Below are positions 43,967 through 53,326 of a stretch of 64,000 nucleotides of DNA, piece after piece. Within the stretch, counting starts at the first letter, position 1, and every line of letters begins with the position of its first letter. The notes below the pieces were generated by a model. The model was not told the origin of the DNA. It did no database searches and was given only the letters and a program-made list of their open reading frames with translations. The position numbers were made by a program, and so were the translations under genes. This stretch comes from Qipengyuania sp. ABI-127-1 (GTDB taxonomy: Bacteria > Pseudomonadota > Alphaproteobacteria > Sphingomonadales > Sphingomonadaceae): positions 372,001-436,000 of the forward strand of contig JALJCR010000002.1 of assembly GCA_022953095.1 (NCBI GenBank), written 5' to 3'.

Positions 43967-45763
43967 CTAGCCGGTTGCGCGATCTGGCGCATCGGCAGGG
44001 CTAGGCAGCGTCCGGGTGTCGGTCAAGAGCGGGAGGCTCAGGACCAACACGTCTTCCACGCGTGAAAGGTCGCCGCCGGCTGCGCGGGCTTCCGCACGGG
44101 CAAGCCGCAGCGAGAAGCCTGCGCCGAAAATACCCGAGCTCAAAGTGCTGCCGCCCGAGCGGACTTCCGACGCGAAAATGTTGTCCGCATCCGCCAGCTT
44201 GGCGGGAAGCCCCGCGCGAAGCGTTACCTGTTCATCGTCGAGTCCCATGACAAGCGATACGGTTTCCCCGGCACCGGTCGCGCCGGCGAGCGTTGCCAAC
44301 ACCCGCCAGCCGAGCATCTCCGCTTCTTCCTGTGCAAGCGCGAGTGCGGCGGGTCGGTCGGCAATGCGAGCGTCGAAACGCGCCACGCGCGGACCCAGCA
44401 CGGTTTGCAACTGGTCCAGTTGCGCGCGGACGATGGCCGCGAAATCGCTTTCGCCCGCCTCCAGGTCGAGCTCTCCGGTTTCAAGCCGGGCCAGCCGGTC
44501 CAATTCATCGAACCCGGCCAGGATATGCGCGGAATCCCCTGCGATCGACGCGGCAAGCGCGCGGTATTCATGCGGTGTCGGGCCGAAAACCTGCTGCTGG
44601 ATGACCTCGGCATAGCCTTGCATCGCATTGACCGGCGTGCGCAATTCGTGAAGCAGTTGGCGCAGGCGGTCTGCCCCCCGCTGGGCTCGATTGTCGACGG
44701 GGGCAACCGCGCGGCGAAACCGCCCGACATAGCCATAGAAGCGGCCATCGCTGTGTGTGAAACGGGGAGCGGCATCGACGATCCACTCACCCTCGATCGT
44801 CTCCGCACCGCGCAGATGCACCGCCACGCCTCGCACAGGCTGGCGATTGACGAATGCCGTCGCAAAATCTTCCCCGGCTTGCGTAGCGTCGCGGCGCTGC
44901 GACAGGTCGATCCCGACAACCATTGGCGCAATATGCGGCTCTGCCCAATCGATGCGGCCTTCCGAGTTGGTCCCGAAACTGAAAGTGTCGAGCGGTTTGC
45001 GCTGCGGGGTGTCGTCGAGTTCAGCCAGTGGGAGCGTCGGCGCGTCGCCTGAGGGCGAAGCGGGGGCGCGCGTCTTGCGAAAGCTCTCTATCCGTTCGAC
45101 CAAGGCCCGGATGTTTTCCGATTTGCCTGGAGGCTCGCTTGGCACATGCTGCATGTAAGCGTCCGCAACCGCGCCAGGTGGGGCGGAAGGGGTGGCCCCT
45201 TCCAGCGGATCGTTGGAGGCGCTGTTTTCATTCGCGGGGCGCAATACCAACGGTTCGGGCTGATGCAGGTCGAGAGGGCGCGCCTCCTGCTCTTCGATCT
45301 GTTGGGGCCGCTCCGGATCGACCGGCACGGGCAATGCGCGATCCGCCACGCCGAGCCGATCGAGAATACGAACCGCCGCCTCCGGCAAATCCTTGCGATG
45401 GCGCAGGAAACCACGCGCGCGGATCGGCAAACGAGGAATGAGCTCCGCCCATTCCTCGCCCGTGAGCCGGGCACGATAAAGTGCGGCACCGGCGATCGAG
45501 GGATGCGCTTCGCCGAACCAGCGGACCAGCTCGGGATTGCGGAAGCGCCAACCATTTTCGCCCAGTATGGCGGCTCGATCAGCCACGGATATGACTTCCG
45601 CCAGCGCGATCAGGCGCAGATATGCCGCCGCTTTCAGCGCTGGATCGCCCGCCTGCGGACGCTCTCCGAGCAGATCGAGCAACTGGCGGAACTGCGTTTT
45701 CGCCGCACGCTCGCCGGCGGCGCGGTGGCGCAGCACGGTGGCAAGGCGGTCGTCGAAATGCAT
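43967..45763 (-). CDS. Sensor histidine kinase-like protein with degenerate ATPase domain
   Basis: A 598-residue soluble protein. An N-terminal helical domain (1-145) is followed by a Pro-rich linker (150-255), a PAS-like domain (about 262-352) and a HisKA dimerisation helix with the phospho-accepting H372 in LLHELRTPVNAM. In the C-terminal HATPase-like region (about 450-580) the N-box asparagines are not evident (MLGWRVLATLAGATG stands in their place) and no clean G1 DxGxG is seen; only a G2-like GIFGAGFSLRLARAEARAAGG remains. It may be a pseudokinase or a phosphatase-type partner. Confidence 0.75.
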   Translation of the reverse strand: MHFDDRLATVLRHRAAGERAAKTQFRQLLDLLGERPQAGDPALKAAAYLRLIALAEVISVADRAAILGENGWRFRNPELVRWFGEAHPSIAGAALYRARLTGEEWAELIPRLPIRARGFLRHRKDLPEAAVRILDRLGVADRALPVPVDPERPQQIEEQEARPLDLHQPEPLVLRPANENSASNDPLEGATPSAPPGAVADAYMQHVPSEPPGKSENIRALVERIESFRKTRAPASPSGDAPTLPLAELDDTPQRKPLDTFSFGTNSEGRIDWAEPHIAPMVVGIDLSQRRDATQAGEDFATAFVNRQPVRGVAVHLRGAETIEGEWIVDAAPRFTHSDGRFYGYVGRFRRAVAPVDNRAQRGADRLRQLLHELRTPVNAMQGYAEVIQQQVFGPTPHEYRALAASIAGDSAHILAGFDELDRLARLETGELDLEAGESDFAAIVRAQLDQLQTVLGPRVARFDARIADRPAALALAQEEAEMLGWRVLATLAGATGAGETVSLVMGLDDEQVTLRAGLPAKLADADNIFASEVRSGGSTLSSGIFGAGFSLRLARAEARAAGGDLSRVEDVLVLSLPLLTDTRTLPSPADAPDRATG

Positions 45764-45818
45764 CGGTTCTCCGGAATCGGTGGCGGCAGGCGGGCCTTAC
45801 CTTGTCGCAGCCCAGGGT

Positions 45819-45834
45819 TTCTACAGCTGTAAAA
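45819..45834. promoter_or_regulatory. Palindrome TTcTACAGCTGTAaAA between kinase and Lrp genes
   Basis: A 10-bp perfect palindrome TACAGCTGTA (45822-45831) extended to 14 of 16 symmetric bases. It sits in the divergent 227-bp region, 56 bases before the kinase ATG. A site for the Lrp-type regulator or another dimer is plausible; untested. Confidence 0.35.
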
Positions 45835-45990
45835 CTTAGGCTGAACGGAAAGTTGCCTGCGCGTTGCAAAGCGGGACAATTGCTGGCAAAGATAATAATG
45901 TTAGCCAAGAGGGCTGCATCGCGTTGTCAACATTTCGTGGAAGTTTCGCGATGCCCTGCCTTTGGCACAAGGGTAGCAGGGACACAATCT

Positions 45991-46452
45991 ATGGCCAATC
46001 TCGACGATATAGACCGCCGGTTGCTGGGTGAACTCCAGGATGAGGGGCGGATCACCAATGTCGAGCTAGCCCACCGAGTGGGACTGACGGCTCCGCCATG
46101 CCTGCGCCGCGTGCGTGCGTTGGAGGAAGAGGGGGTTATCAAGGGCTATCATGCCGATCTCGATCCTTCGAAGCTGGGCTTTTCGATCACAGTCTTCGCC
46201 ATGGTTAGCCTCAAGAGCCAGGCCGAAGATGCGTTGCGTGAATTCGAAGCGGCCATGAAGGACCTGCCCGATGTGCGCGAAGTGCACATGCTCAACGGCG
46301 AGATCGATTTCATCATCAAGATCGTCAGCAAGGACCTGCAGAGCTTTCAGGAGTTTCTGACCAGTAAGCTGACCCCGGCGCCCAATGTCGAGAGCGTAAA
46401 GACCTCGCTCACCATCCGCACCAGCAAGCACGAACCGGGCGTTCCGTTGTGA
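45991..46452 (+). CDS. Lrp/AsnC family transcriptional regulator
   Basis: A 153-residue regulator distinct from the one at 28.8 kb. The HTH is LQDEGRITNVELAHRVGLTA (14-33) followed by PPCLRRVRALEEEGVIKGYH, and the RAM domain (about 65-140) shows DVREVHMLNGEIDFIIKIVS. This close match to global Lrp-like wording suggests an amino-acid-responsive regulator. It overlaps the GFA gene start by 4 bp (GTGA), so the two are translationally coupled. Confidence 0.9.
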   Translation: MANLDDIDRRLLGELQDEGRITNVELAHRVGLTAPPCLRRVRALEEEGVIKGYHADLDPSKLGFSITVFAMVSLKSQAEDALREFEAAMKDLPDVREVHMLNGEIDFIIKIVSKDLQSFQEFLTSKLTPAPNVESVKTSLTIRTSKHEPGVPL

Positions 46453-46883
46453 GCGGCGCCGAGCGGATCGAGGGGCATTGCCTGTGTGGCGCGGTCACCA
46501 TCGCGCTCGATCGCCCCAAGCACGAGATCGAAATCTGCCAGTGCGACATGTGCCGACGTTGGGGCGGATCGTTCTACAGCGCGCAGACGGGTGAAAATGC
46601 CGAGGTTTCCGGCGGGGATACGATTACGGCCTACCGATCGAGCGAATGGGCCGAACGCGCCTTCTGCTCGAAATGCGGCAGCAACCTTTGGTACCGCTTT
46701 TTGCCGACCGGCAATCGCAGCTTCTCCGCCGGCCTGTTCGATGCGGCGGCCAAATACGCCGTCGAGAAAGAGATTTTCGTCGATGAACGTGCCGATTGGT
46801 GCCGCATCGAAGGCGACCATCCGCGCCAGACCGGTCAGGAAGTGATTGCCGAGGCCGAGGCGGCGGGCTTTCGCTTCGACTGA
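46449..46883 (+). CDS. GFA/CENP-V family zinc protein
   Basis: A 144-residue protein of the glutathione-dependent formaldehyde-activating family. It binds two zinc ions through CxC and CxxC patterns: GHCLCGAV (9-16), CQCDMC (30-35) and FCSKCGSNLWYR (about 72-83). The known activity, S-hydroxymethylglutathione formation, has been questioned for many relatives. GTG start overlaps the preceding regulator. Its coupling to an Lrp regulator links it to nitrogen or amino-acid physiology by inference only. Confidence 0.88.
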   Translation: MSGAERIEGHCLCGAVTIALDRPKHEIEICQCDMCRRWGGSFYSAQTGENAEVSGGDTITAYRSSEWAERAFCSKCGSNLWYRFLPTGNRSFSAGLFDAAAKYAVEKEIFVDERADWCRIEGDHPRQTGQEVIAEAEAAGFRFD

Positions 46884-46925
46884 TCCGCCCAATAGCGGAA
46901 CCGAAAGCGACAAGCCCGCCTTCGC

Positions 46926-47744
46926 TCAGTCTCGATCCCCGCTCTTGATGATGAGCGTGTCTATGGGAAGCCTGCGTAGCAGTTCGCTGGCCGTGCTGCC
47001 GATCGTCGCGTGCCGCAGGGCGGATTCTCCATGCGTTCCCAGCACAAGCAGGCCGGCTTCGCTTTCACGGATTTCCTTCGCTAGCGCACCGCCGGGACTG
47101 CCATAGACGAGGTGGGGCGTGACCCTCTTCTGCGTTTCGGGCCGCAGCTCGTTCATGAACTCCCTGAAGACCTTGCTTTCGGCCTCTTTCACTTGGTTGC
47201 GGACATAAGCCGCCTTTTGCCATCCTTCGAAGGGCACGTGATAAGCGTGGATCAACTGGAAATCGGCATCGGGAAACAGGTCTGCTGCATCTTCGAGAGC
47301 ATAGCGGGAGGGTGGATAGAAATCCGTCGCGGAAGCGATCTGGTTATAGGAATCGACCGGCCGGTTCTTGACTACCAATGTGGGTATCGAGGAGTGGCGG
47401 ATTACGTAATCCACTGCCGTTCCCAGAAAGAAGTCCCGCATGTTGTTGAATCGTGCCACGCCGAGCACGATCAGCATGGCCTGTTCTTCTTCGGCAATGC
47501 CAACGATTGCCAGATCGGCGCGCTCTATCGGATATCGGAATGTAACCTGCGCATCCGGATGCGGAAGTACCGAGCGCATCCGTCGGTCAAGCTCGCCTCT
47601 CGATGGAGGGTCGCCCAAAGCCGGGTCGAGAGCATGGACGAGTATGACCTCTGCGTCCCACTCCTCCGCCAGGCTCAACGCCCGATCAATCGCCCGATCT
47701 GCTTCCGCCCGGAAGTCCGTACCGACTACTATCTTTTTACTCAT
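46926..47744 (-). CDS. Universal stress protein (two UspA domains)
   Basis: A 272-residue cytoplasmic protein with tandem Usp domains. The first begins KKIVVGTDFRAEADRAIDRA (3-22), and the second contains LLVLGTHGESALRHATIGST (about 236-255), the G2xG9GS/T ATP-binding pattern. The first domain has LGVARFNNMRDFFLGTAVDY instead, which may be weaker in ATP binding. The ATG at 47744 has aaagg upstream. It is divergent from a CPA2 antiporter, and paired Usp/antiporter loci are common, hinting at ion-stress regulation. Confidence 0.88.
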   Translation of the reverse strand: MSKKIVVGTDFRAEADRAIDRALSLAEEWDAEVILVHALDPALGDPPSRGELDRRMRSVLPHPDAQVTFRYPIERADLAIVGIAEEEQAMLIVLGVARFNNMRDFFLGTAVDYVIRHSSIPTLVVKNRPVDSYNQIASATDFYPPSRYALEDAADLFPDADFQLIHAYHVPFEGWQKAAYVRNQVKEAESKVFREFMNELRPETQKRVTPHLVYGSPGGALAKEIRESEAGLLVLGTHGESALRHATIGSTASELLRRLPIDTLIIKSGDRD

Positions 47745-47867
47745 GGCTATACCTTTTGAATGATATACCCATCCTCGGCTTCCGGGTACCACGCGATTAC
47801 CGGGGGGACAAGAAATTCAGCCAATTGCGTATCGACAAGGCAGGCTGTTTTCCCGAAGGTCGGCCCA

Positions 47868-49580
47868 ATGGAATCTCAGCTACACATCCCATATTTGAGA
47901 GAGGTCATCCTCTTCCTTGTCGTGGCAGGATTCGCGGTTCCGCTACTGCAACGCAGGGTCAGCCCGGTTCTTGGCTATCTCCTGATCGGCGGATTGATCG
48001 GGCCTTACGGGCTGGGGCTTCTGGCCGATGCCTTCCCACTCGCCGCGTTTCTGGTGATCGACGATCTTGATGGCGTACGGGCTTTAGCCGAGATCGGCGT
48101 TGTCTTCCTTCTGTTTGCCATTGGCCTGGAGTTGTCGCTCGATCGCTTGTGGGCCATGCGCCGCCTAGTGTTCGGACTGGGCAGTGCCCAAATTCTCCTG
48201 ACCGGCGTGGTGATTGGCGGGGTGGCGTATGCCTGGGGCAATCCCGGTCCGGCTGCGCTCGTGCTGGGTGCTTGCCTTGCGCTCTCGTCCACGGCGATCG
48301 TCATGCAGTTGCTGATCGAGAAAAGCCGCCTCACCACCCCAGTGGGACGATCGGCGTTTTCAGTCCTCCTGATGCAGGATCTGGCCGTCGTACCCATCCT
48401 TTTCATTGTCGGAGTGCTGGGCACGGCTTCCGAAGGGCAAGGGGTGCTGGGCGGGCTGGCCCTCGCGCTCGGAGAGGCAGCTATCACTGTCGTGGTCATC
48501 TATGCGGTAGGCCGTTTGGTGCTGCGGCCCCTGTTCCGGGCCACCGCGCAATCCGGAAGCCGGGAAGCGTTCATGGCCATGATCCTGCTGATCGTTCTGG
48601 GTACTGCAGCCATTACCGGAGCAGTCGGTCTGTCCATGGCGCTCGGGGCGTTCCTTGCCGGTCTGCTCATTGCCGAGACCGAATACCGGCATCAGGTCGA
48701 AGTCGATATCGAGCCGTTCAAGGGGCTTATGCTCGGGCTGTTCTTCATGTCTGTCGGCATGGGTATCGATTGGCGGGTCCTGATGGAAACGCCCCTGTTG
48801 ATCGCAGCGTCGGTCATCGGCCTGATCGCTATAAAGGCGGTCTTGAATGTGAGCCTTTTCCTCCTTTGGAAAACCCCGATCCACCGCGCGGTGGAAGCCG
48901 GTCTCCTTCTTGCCCAGGCCGGTGAGTTTGCATTCATCGTGGTGGGCCTGGCGATGTCTCTTGACCTCCTCCCGGGAAGTACGGGCCAGTTCATGTTGAT
49001 CGTCGCGAGCCTTACCATGGTCCTCACTCCGGGACTGGCCGGGCTTGCCCGCAAGCTGGCGGACAGGATCGAAAATCGCCAAAACGAAAGGCATCCGGAT
49101 GCGGTCGATCAGATGGAGGATATGGAGGGACATGTTCTGATCGCGGGCTTTGGAAGGGTGGGCCGGATGATCGCCTCGATCCTCGACCGGGAAGGGCTCC
49201 CTTATATCGCGATTGACAAAGACCCGATCATTGCCTCCGAAGCCCGTGCGTCCGGATTGCCCGTGCGATTTGGCGACGCATCGCGGCTGGAGATACTCCA
49301 GGCCAACCACGTAAGGCAGGCTGCAGCCTTGGTCATAACCCTGGGGGACGCGAAGAATACGGAATTGCTGACCCAGCGCATGCGAGAAGCGGCGCCGCAT
49401 GTGCCGTTGTTCGTAAGGGCGCGGGACAAGGAGCAGGCCGACCGCCTGACCGATGCGGGGGCAACCGCCGCGGTCCCGGAAACGGTCGAGGCAAGCCTCC
49501 AGCTTGCCGCCAGACTGCTCGAGGGATGTGGTCTGGATGACGAAGTCATCCAACGCCGCCTTCAGCTCGAGCGCGCCTGA
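47868..49580 (+). CDS. Monovalent cation:proton antiporter (CPA2, KefB/YbaL type)
   Basis: Inner-membrane K+ or Na+/H+ antiporter, 570 residues. About twelve helices (1-390) include GYLLIGGLIGPYGLG, the family's FAIGLELSLDRLW and LALSSTAIVMQLL. The C-terminal RCK/TrkA-N domain starts with HVLIAGFGRVGRMIASIL (about 423-440), a nucleotide-binding Rossmann motif, so nucleotide or redox ligands likely gate it. The ATG at 47868 begins the membrane domain; upstream in-frame starts encode unlikely protein. Confidence 0.92.
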   Translation: MESQLHIPYLREVILFLVVAGFAVPLLQRRVSPVLGYLLIGGLIGPYGLGLLADAFPLAAFLVIDDLDGVRALAEIGVVFLLFAIGLELSLDRLWAMRRLVFGLGSAQILLTGVVIGGVAYAWGNPGPAALVLGACLALSSTAIVMQLLIEKSRLTTPVGRSAFSVLLMQDLAVVPILFIVGVLGTASEGQGVLGGLALALGEAAITVVVIYAVGRLVLRPLFRATAQSGSREAFMAMILLIVLGTAAITGAVGLSMALGAFLAGLLIAETEYRHQVEVDIEPFKGLMLGLFFMSVGMGIDWRVLMETPLLIAASVIGLIAIKAVLNVSLFLLWKTPIHRAVEAGLLLAQAGEFAFIVVGLAMSLDLLPGSTGQFMLIVASLTMVLTPGLAGLARKLADRIENRQNERHPDAVDQMEDMEGHVLIAGFGRVGRMIASILDREGLPYIAIDKDPIIASEARASGLPVRFGDASRLEILQANHVRQAAALVITLGDAKNTELLTQRMREAAPHVPLFVRARDKEQADRLTDAGATAAVPETVEASLQLAARLLEGCGLDDEVIQRRLQLERA

Positions 49581-49677
49581 GAGTAGTTCCCGGTACGCCT
49601 GAATAGATGGGCGTGGGGCAGGACGGTGTCGGCGGAGCGAGTTTCCGCGTTGCTGCGAGGAATTCCGGAATATGCGC

Positions 49678-49705
49678 GGCACCGCCCCTGCCGGGCCGCA
49701 GTGCC
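49678..49705. terminator. Weak hairpin before accC 3' end
   Basis: GGCAC (49678-49682) and GTGCC (49701-49705) close a GC-rich imperfect stem between the convergent antiporter and accC genes. Position supports termination; there is no U-run. Confidence 0.3.
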
Positions 49706-49709
49706 GACG

Positions 49710-51059
49710 TTAGCTCTCGCGCGTTTTAAGCCACTCTTCCAACCACTTGATCGAATACTGACCGCTCTTCACATCCGGCTGCTGAAGCAGTTCCTGGTGA
49801 AGCGGGATGCTCGTCTTCACCCCTTCGACCACCATCTCCTCAAGTGCGCGCTTGAGGCGCATCATACAGCCTTCGCGTGTGCGACCATAAACGATCAGCT
49901 TGGCGATCATGCTGTCGTAATAGGGCGGGATGCGGTAGCCCTGATAGAGGCCGCTATCGACGCGCACATGCATACCGCCGGCCGCGTGGTAATAGGTCAC
50001 TTCGCCCGGGCTGGGGGCAAATGTCCAAGGGTCTTCCGCATTGATGCGGCATTCGATCGCATGGCCCTTGAACTCGATCTCGTCCTGCTTGACCGAGAGC
50101 GGGTGCCCGGCCGCTATGCGGATCTGCTCGCGCACCAGGTCGACGCCGGTGATCGCCTCGGTCACGGGGTGCTCGACCTGCAGGCGGGTGTTCATTTCGA
50201 TGAAGTAGAACTCGCCGTTTTCCCACAGGAATTCAATCGTGCCCGCGCCGCGATAGCCCATGTCGCGCATCGCCTGCGCGCAGACTTCGCCCATCCGCAT
50301 GCGATCGTCCTCGCCCAGAACGGGGGAGGGGGCCTCTTCCAGCACTTTCTGGTGGCGGCGCTGGAGCGAACAGTCGCGTTCGCCGAGGTGAATGGCATTG
50401 CCATTGCCGTCGCCGAAGACCTGAAATTCGATGTGGCGCGGATCGCCGAGATATTTCTCGATATAGACGGTAGCGTCCCCGAAGGCGGCCTTCGCCTCGC
50501 TCCCGGCCTGCTTCATGAGGCTCTCGAGCTGGTCCTCGCTCTCGCAGACCTTCATCCCGCGCCCGCCGCCGCCGCTGGCGGCCTTGATGATGACCGGGTA
50601 GCCGATCTCCACAGCGATTTCGCGCGCTTCTTCGATCGTCGACACGGCGCCATCGGAGCCGGGGACAAGCGGCAGACCCAGCGCGCCCGCAGTCTTCTTC
50701 GCCTGCACCTTGTCGCCCATCGTGCGGATATGCTCGGGCTTGGGACCTATCCACGCGATATCGTGCGCTTCGACGATCTCGGCGAATTTGGCGTTTTCCG
50801 AAAGGAAGCCATAACCCGGATGGATCGCGTCCGCATGACTCACCTCGGCCGCCGAAATAATGTTGGCTATGTTGAGATAGCTGTCGATTGCGGGGGGCGG
50901 GCCGATGCAGACGGCATGGTCGGCCAGGCGCACATGCATGGCATCGGCATCGGCGGTGGAGTGCACCGCGACCGTCTCTATGCCCATCTCATGCGCGGCG
51001 CGGTGGATGCGCAGCGCGATTTCGCCGCGGTTGGCGATCAGGATGCGGGAGATGCTCAC
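49710..51059 (-). CDS. accC: Acetyl-CoA carboxylase biotin carboxylase subunit
   Basis: ATP-dependent carboxylation of biotin on AccB, the first half-reaction of fatty-acid synthesis. The 449-residue length is exact for AccC. Landmarks are [19 protein letters not shown] (6-24), the glycine-rich ATP loop [10 protein letters not shown] (about 161-170), [13 protein letters not shown], and [16 protein letters not shown] (about 285-300). It is 8 bp after accB in the conserved aroQ-accB-accC order. Confidence 0.98.
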   Translation of the reverse strand: MSISRILIANRGEIALRIHRAAHEMGIETVAVHSTADADAMHVRLADHAVCIGPPPAIDSYLNIANIISAAEVSHADAIHPGYGFLSENAKFAEIVEAHDIAWIGPKPEHIRTMGDKVQAKKTAGALGLPLVPGSDGAVSTIEEAREIAVEIGYPVIIKAASGGGGRGMKVCESEDQLESLMKQAGSEAKAAFGDATVYIEKYLGDPRHIEFQVFGDGNGNAIHLGERDCSLQRRHQKVLEEAPSPVLGEDDRMRMGEVCAQAMRDMGYRGAGTIEFLWENGEFYFIEMNTRLQVEHPVTEAITGVDLVREQIRIAAGHPLSVKQDEIEFKGHAIECRINAEDPWTFAPSPGEVTYYHAAGGMHVRVDSGLYQGYRIPPYYDSMIAKLIVYGRTREGCMMRLKRALEEMVVEGVKTSIPLHQELLQQPDVKSGQYSIKWLEEWLKTRES

Positions 51060-51067
51060 GATCGACC

Positions 51068-51556
51068 TCAGCCGACGACGACGAGCGGCTGGTCGAATTC
51101 GACCGGCTGGGCGTTCTCGACCAAGATCGCCTTGACCGTGCCGGACTGGTCGGCGGTGATCGGGTTCATGACCTTCATTGCCTCGACGATCAGCAGCGTC
51201 TGGCCTTCCTTGACGCTGTCGCCGACCGCAACGAAATCGGCTGCGCCGGGTTCGGGGGCGAGATAAACCGTACCAACCATAGGCGACTTGATCGCACCCG
51301 CAGTGTCGGCGGCAGGCGCGGTGTTTTCGGGGGCGGGGGCGGCAGGAGCGGGCGCTGCTGCTGCCGGGGCGGGCATCGGCGCTGGCGCGGCGGCCATGGG
51401 AACGCCGCCTCCCCGCGCAACACGGATCTTGCGATCGCCATCTTCGACTTCGATTTCGGTGAGCCCGGTGTCGCCCAACATATCGGCGAGCTCGCGCACG
51501 AGAGCGGTGTCGACATTCATGCCGGATTTGCCGGCGCTGCCTTTACGATCGGCCAT
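51068..51556 (-). CDS. accB: Acetyl-CoA carboxylase biotin carboxyl carrier protein
   Basis: Carries biotin between AccC and the carboxyltransferase. The 162-residue protein has a short N-terminal domain ([20 protein letters not shown]), an Ala/Pro-rich linker (about 60-90) and the C-terminal biotinyl domain with VEAMKVMNP; the lysine in EAMKV is biotinylated. 72 bp lie between aroQ and accB. Confidence 0.97.
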   Translation of the reverse strand: MADRKGSAGKSGMNVDTALVRELADMLGDTGLTEIEVEDGDRKIRVARGGGVPMAAAPAPMPAPAAAAPAPAAPAPENTAPAADTAGAIKSPMVGTVYLAPEPGAADFVAVGDSVKEGQTLLIVEAMKVMNPITADQSGTVKAILVENAQPVEFDQPLVVVG

Positions 51557-51628
51557 GGAACCCCTTGTGTGTTGTTTGCGCCGCCTATGCTCTGCGCGGA
51601 GGCGTAGGGCAAGGGGTGAGCGCGCGAT

Positions 51629-52063
51629 TTAGAGCGCCGCCGCCTTCTCCAACGCTACGGCATAGCTGCGCGGACCCAGCCCCTTCACTTCGTCCACCGC
51701 GCCCATGCCGACATAGGATATGTGACGGAATTCCTCGCGTGTGGCAGGATCGGAGAGGTGAACCTCGATTACCGGCACGTCGATTGCCCGGATTGCATCC
51801 AGCAGGGCGATGGAGGTGTGGGTGTAGGCGGCTGCATTGAGCAGAATCGCCTTGGCGCCCCTCGTACGTGCCTCGTGCAGCCAGTCTACCAGCTCGCCTT
51901 CATGGTTGGTCTGGCGGAAATCGATGACGAGCCCGAGTTCGCGCGCCTTGTCGGCCAGCATCGCTTCGATATCGGCGAGGGTGTCCGAGCCGTAAATCTC
52001 CGGCTCGCGCGTGCCGAGCAGGTTGAGATTGGGGCCGTTGAGGACGAAGACGGTGTCGGTCAT
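51629..52063 (-). CDS. aroQ: 3-dehydroquinate dehydratase, type II
   Basis: Converts 3-dehydroquinate to 3-dehydroshikimate in aromatic amino acid synthesis; dodecameric in relatives. The 144-residue length is normal. Motifs are LNGPNLNLLGTREPEIYG (8-25) with the catalytic Tyr24, DFRQTNHEGELVDWLHEA (49-66), NAAAYTHTSIALLDA (75-89) and VIEVHLSDPATREEFRH (96-112). It leads the aroQ-accB-accC cluster. The 243 bp upstream contain no gene or clear signal that I can see. Confidence 0.97.
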   Translation of the reverse strand: MTDTVFVLNGPNLNLLGTREPEIYGSDTLADIEAMLADKARELGLVIDFRQTNHEGELVDWLHEARTRGAKAILLNAAAYTHTSIALLDAIRAIDVPVIEVHLSDPATREEFRHISYVGMGAVDEVKGLGPRSYAVALEKAAAL

Positions 52064-52306
52064 GGCGGCGGGATAACGGCTGGTTGCCTATAGGAAAAGC
52101 GGAAGGTCGTCTCGTGACCGCGATACACGGGGTGAGGGCCGACTATTCGCTTCTCCGACAGAGGATAACTCCCTTCTTCGCAAGCGGATAGCTGTCCCCT
52201 CTACTCTAAGGCGCCGGTGTGGAAACAGACGTTGCAGAAGGTCCAGATTTTGATGGAGAGCCTGCTCTGAAGCAAGGACTTGCCGGTGGCAAACTCAGTT
52301 CCGGCA

Positions 52307-53143
52307 TTAGTTTCCGGACGGTTTCGTAACGACGGTAAATGCATGACCGCCTGTGTCACTCGCATCCAATCCGTCGCTAATGTCCTCAATTTCAAAGCCG
52401 CTTGATCTCAGCTCAGCCTCTAAGGTGCTCTGCGAGTAGTGCTGTAACCAGTTGTAAACACGCCAGGTTTGTTGTTCTTCGATAATGGTGAATAGATCGA
52501 GGGAAACAGCAGCGGTCTCGTACTTCCACGTGCTGTGAAAGACATAACATTCATCGGCTGTCCAAAATCCATCCATGTAGTTGCGCGCAAATACAACTCC
52601 CTCGGAGACATCTGCGAAAGCCTTCACTGAATGCACATCGAAGACGAATGCACCTTCAGGATGGAGCGCACCGCGCACCTTCTCCAGCAAGACCGCGCGT
52701 TGCGCAGGGGAAAGAGCACAGAAGTCGCAGTAGATGAGCGTAATCAGATCCTGCTGTTCTGGAAGGACGTCAGTGAGGTAATTCGCCTGCCGAAATGCAA
52801 GTGAGCCGCAACCTGGCTTGGCGTGCAAATTGGCGTACTCGATCGAATTGGCGGAAAAATCCACGCCTGTAACGCACGCGCCATGCTGTGCATATCGCTC
52901 CGCATAGAGGCCCGGACCGCAGCCCAGATCACAAACATTCTTGCCGTTCAGGCCAAAGCGCTCGTCGAGCCATTGCACCGTTTGATCGATGATGGGCAAA
53001 GGACGCGATGCCAGCGGAGTGCTTTGATCCAGATGCGTCTTGAGCATCTGCCGAGCCAAGTGGGGGTCGGTCCACAAAGTCTCGGCCGTGTAGGCGGAAA
53101 ACACATCCGGTTTGCGACGAATCTCGGAAAGTTCTTTAAACAC
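52307..53143 (-). CDS. Class I SAM-dependent methyltransferase, AT-richer
   Basis: A 278-residue methyltransferase. Motif I is VCDLGCGPGLYAERYAQHGA (about 70-89), with VTGVDFSANSIEYAN next and CDFCALSPAQRAVLLEKV (about 140-157). I chose the GTG at 53143 because FKELSEIRRKP with YTAETLWTD is the N-terminus I recognise for this family; a GTG at 53197 would add 18 residues. Base composition is visibly more AT-rich than neighbours, and the family is common in Firmicutes and scattered Proteobacteria, so horizontal acquisition is likely. Substrate unknown. Confidence 0.83.
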   Translation of the reverse strand: MFKELSEIRRKPDVFSAYTAETLWTDPHLARQMLKTHLDQSTPLASRPLPIIDQTVQWLDERFGLNGKNVCDLGCGPGLYAERYAQHGACVTGVDFSANSIEYANLHAKPGCGSLAFRQANYLTDVLPEQQDLITLIYCDFCALSPAQRAVLLEKVRGALHPEGAFVFDVHSVKAFADVSEGVVFARNYMDGFWTADECYVFHSTWKYETAAVSLDLFTIIEEQQTWRVYNWLQHYSQSTLEAELRSSGFEIEDISDGLDASDTGGHAFTVVTKPSGN

Positions 53144-53326
53144 TGGAGCTATCTCGGTCAGGACCTTGGGAGCGCCTACGCAGCGCGTATGGCTCACGAC
53201 ATAACCGAATTACCATCAATGGAGGAAATCGCGACCTTGCGGGCATTGATGAGCTAGCGTCCCTTCTGAGGGCCTTCCGTTTCAGAAGCAGACTGGCCGC
53301 TTTCCTTCCAGCAGTCGATGTCTCAG

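Noticed and set aside
48360-49682. A 440-codon open frame on the minus strand
   Set aside because: Antisense to the CPA2 antiporter, whose helices and RCK domain are clear.
49626-51266. A 546-codon open frame on the plus strand
   Set aside because: Antisense to accC and part of accB, which are unmistakable on the minus strand.
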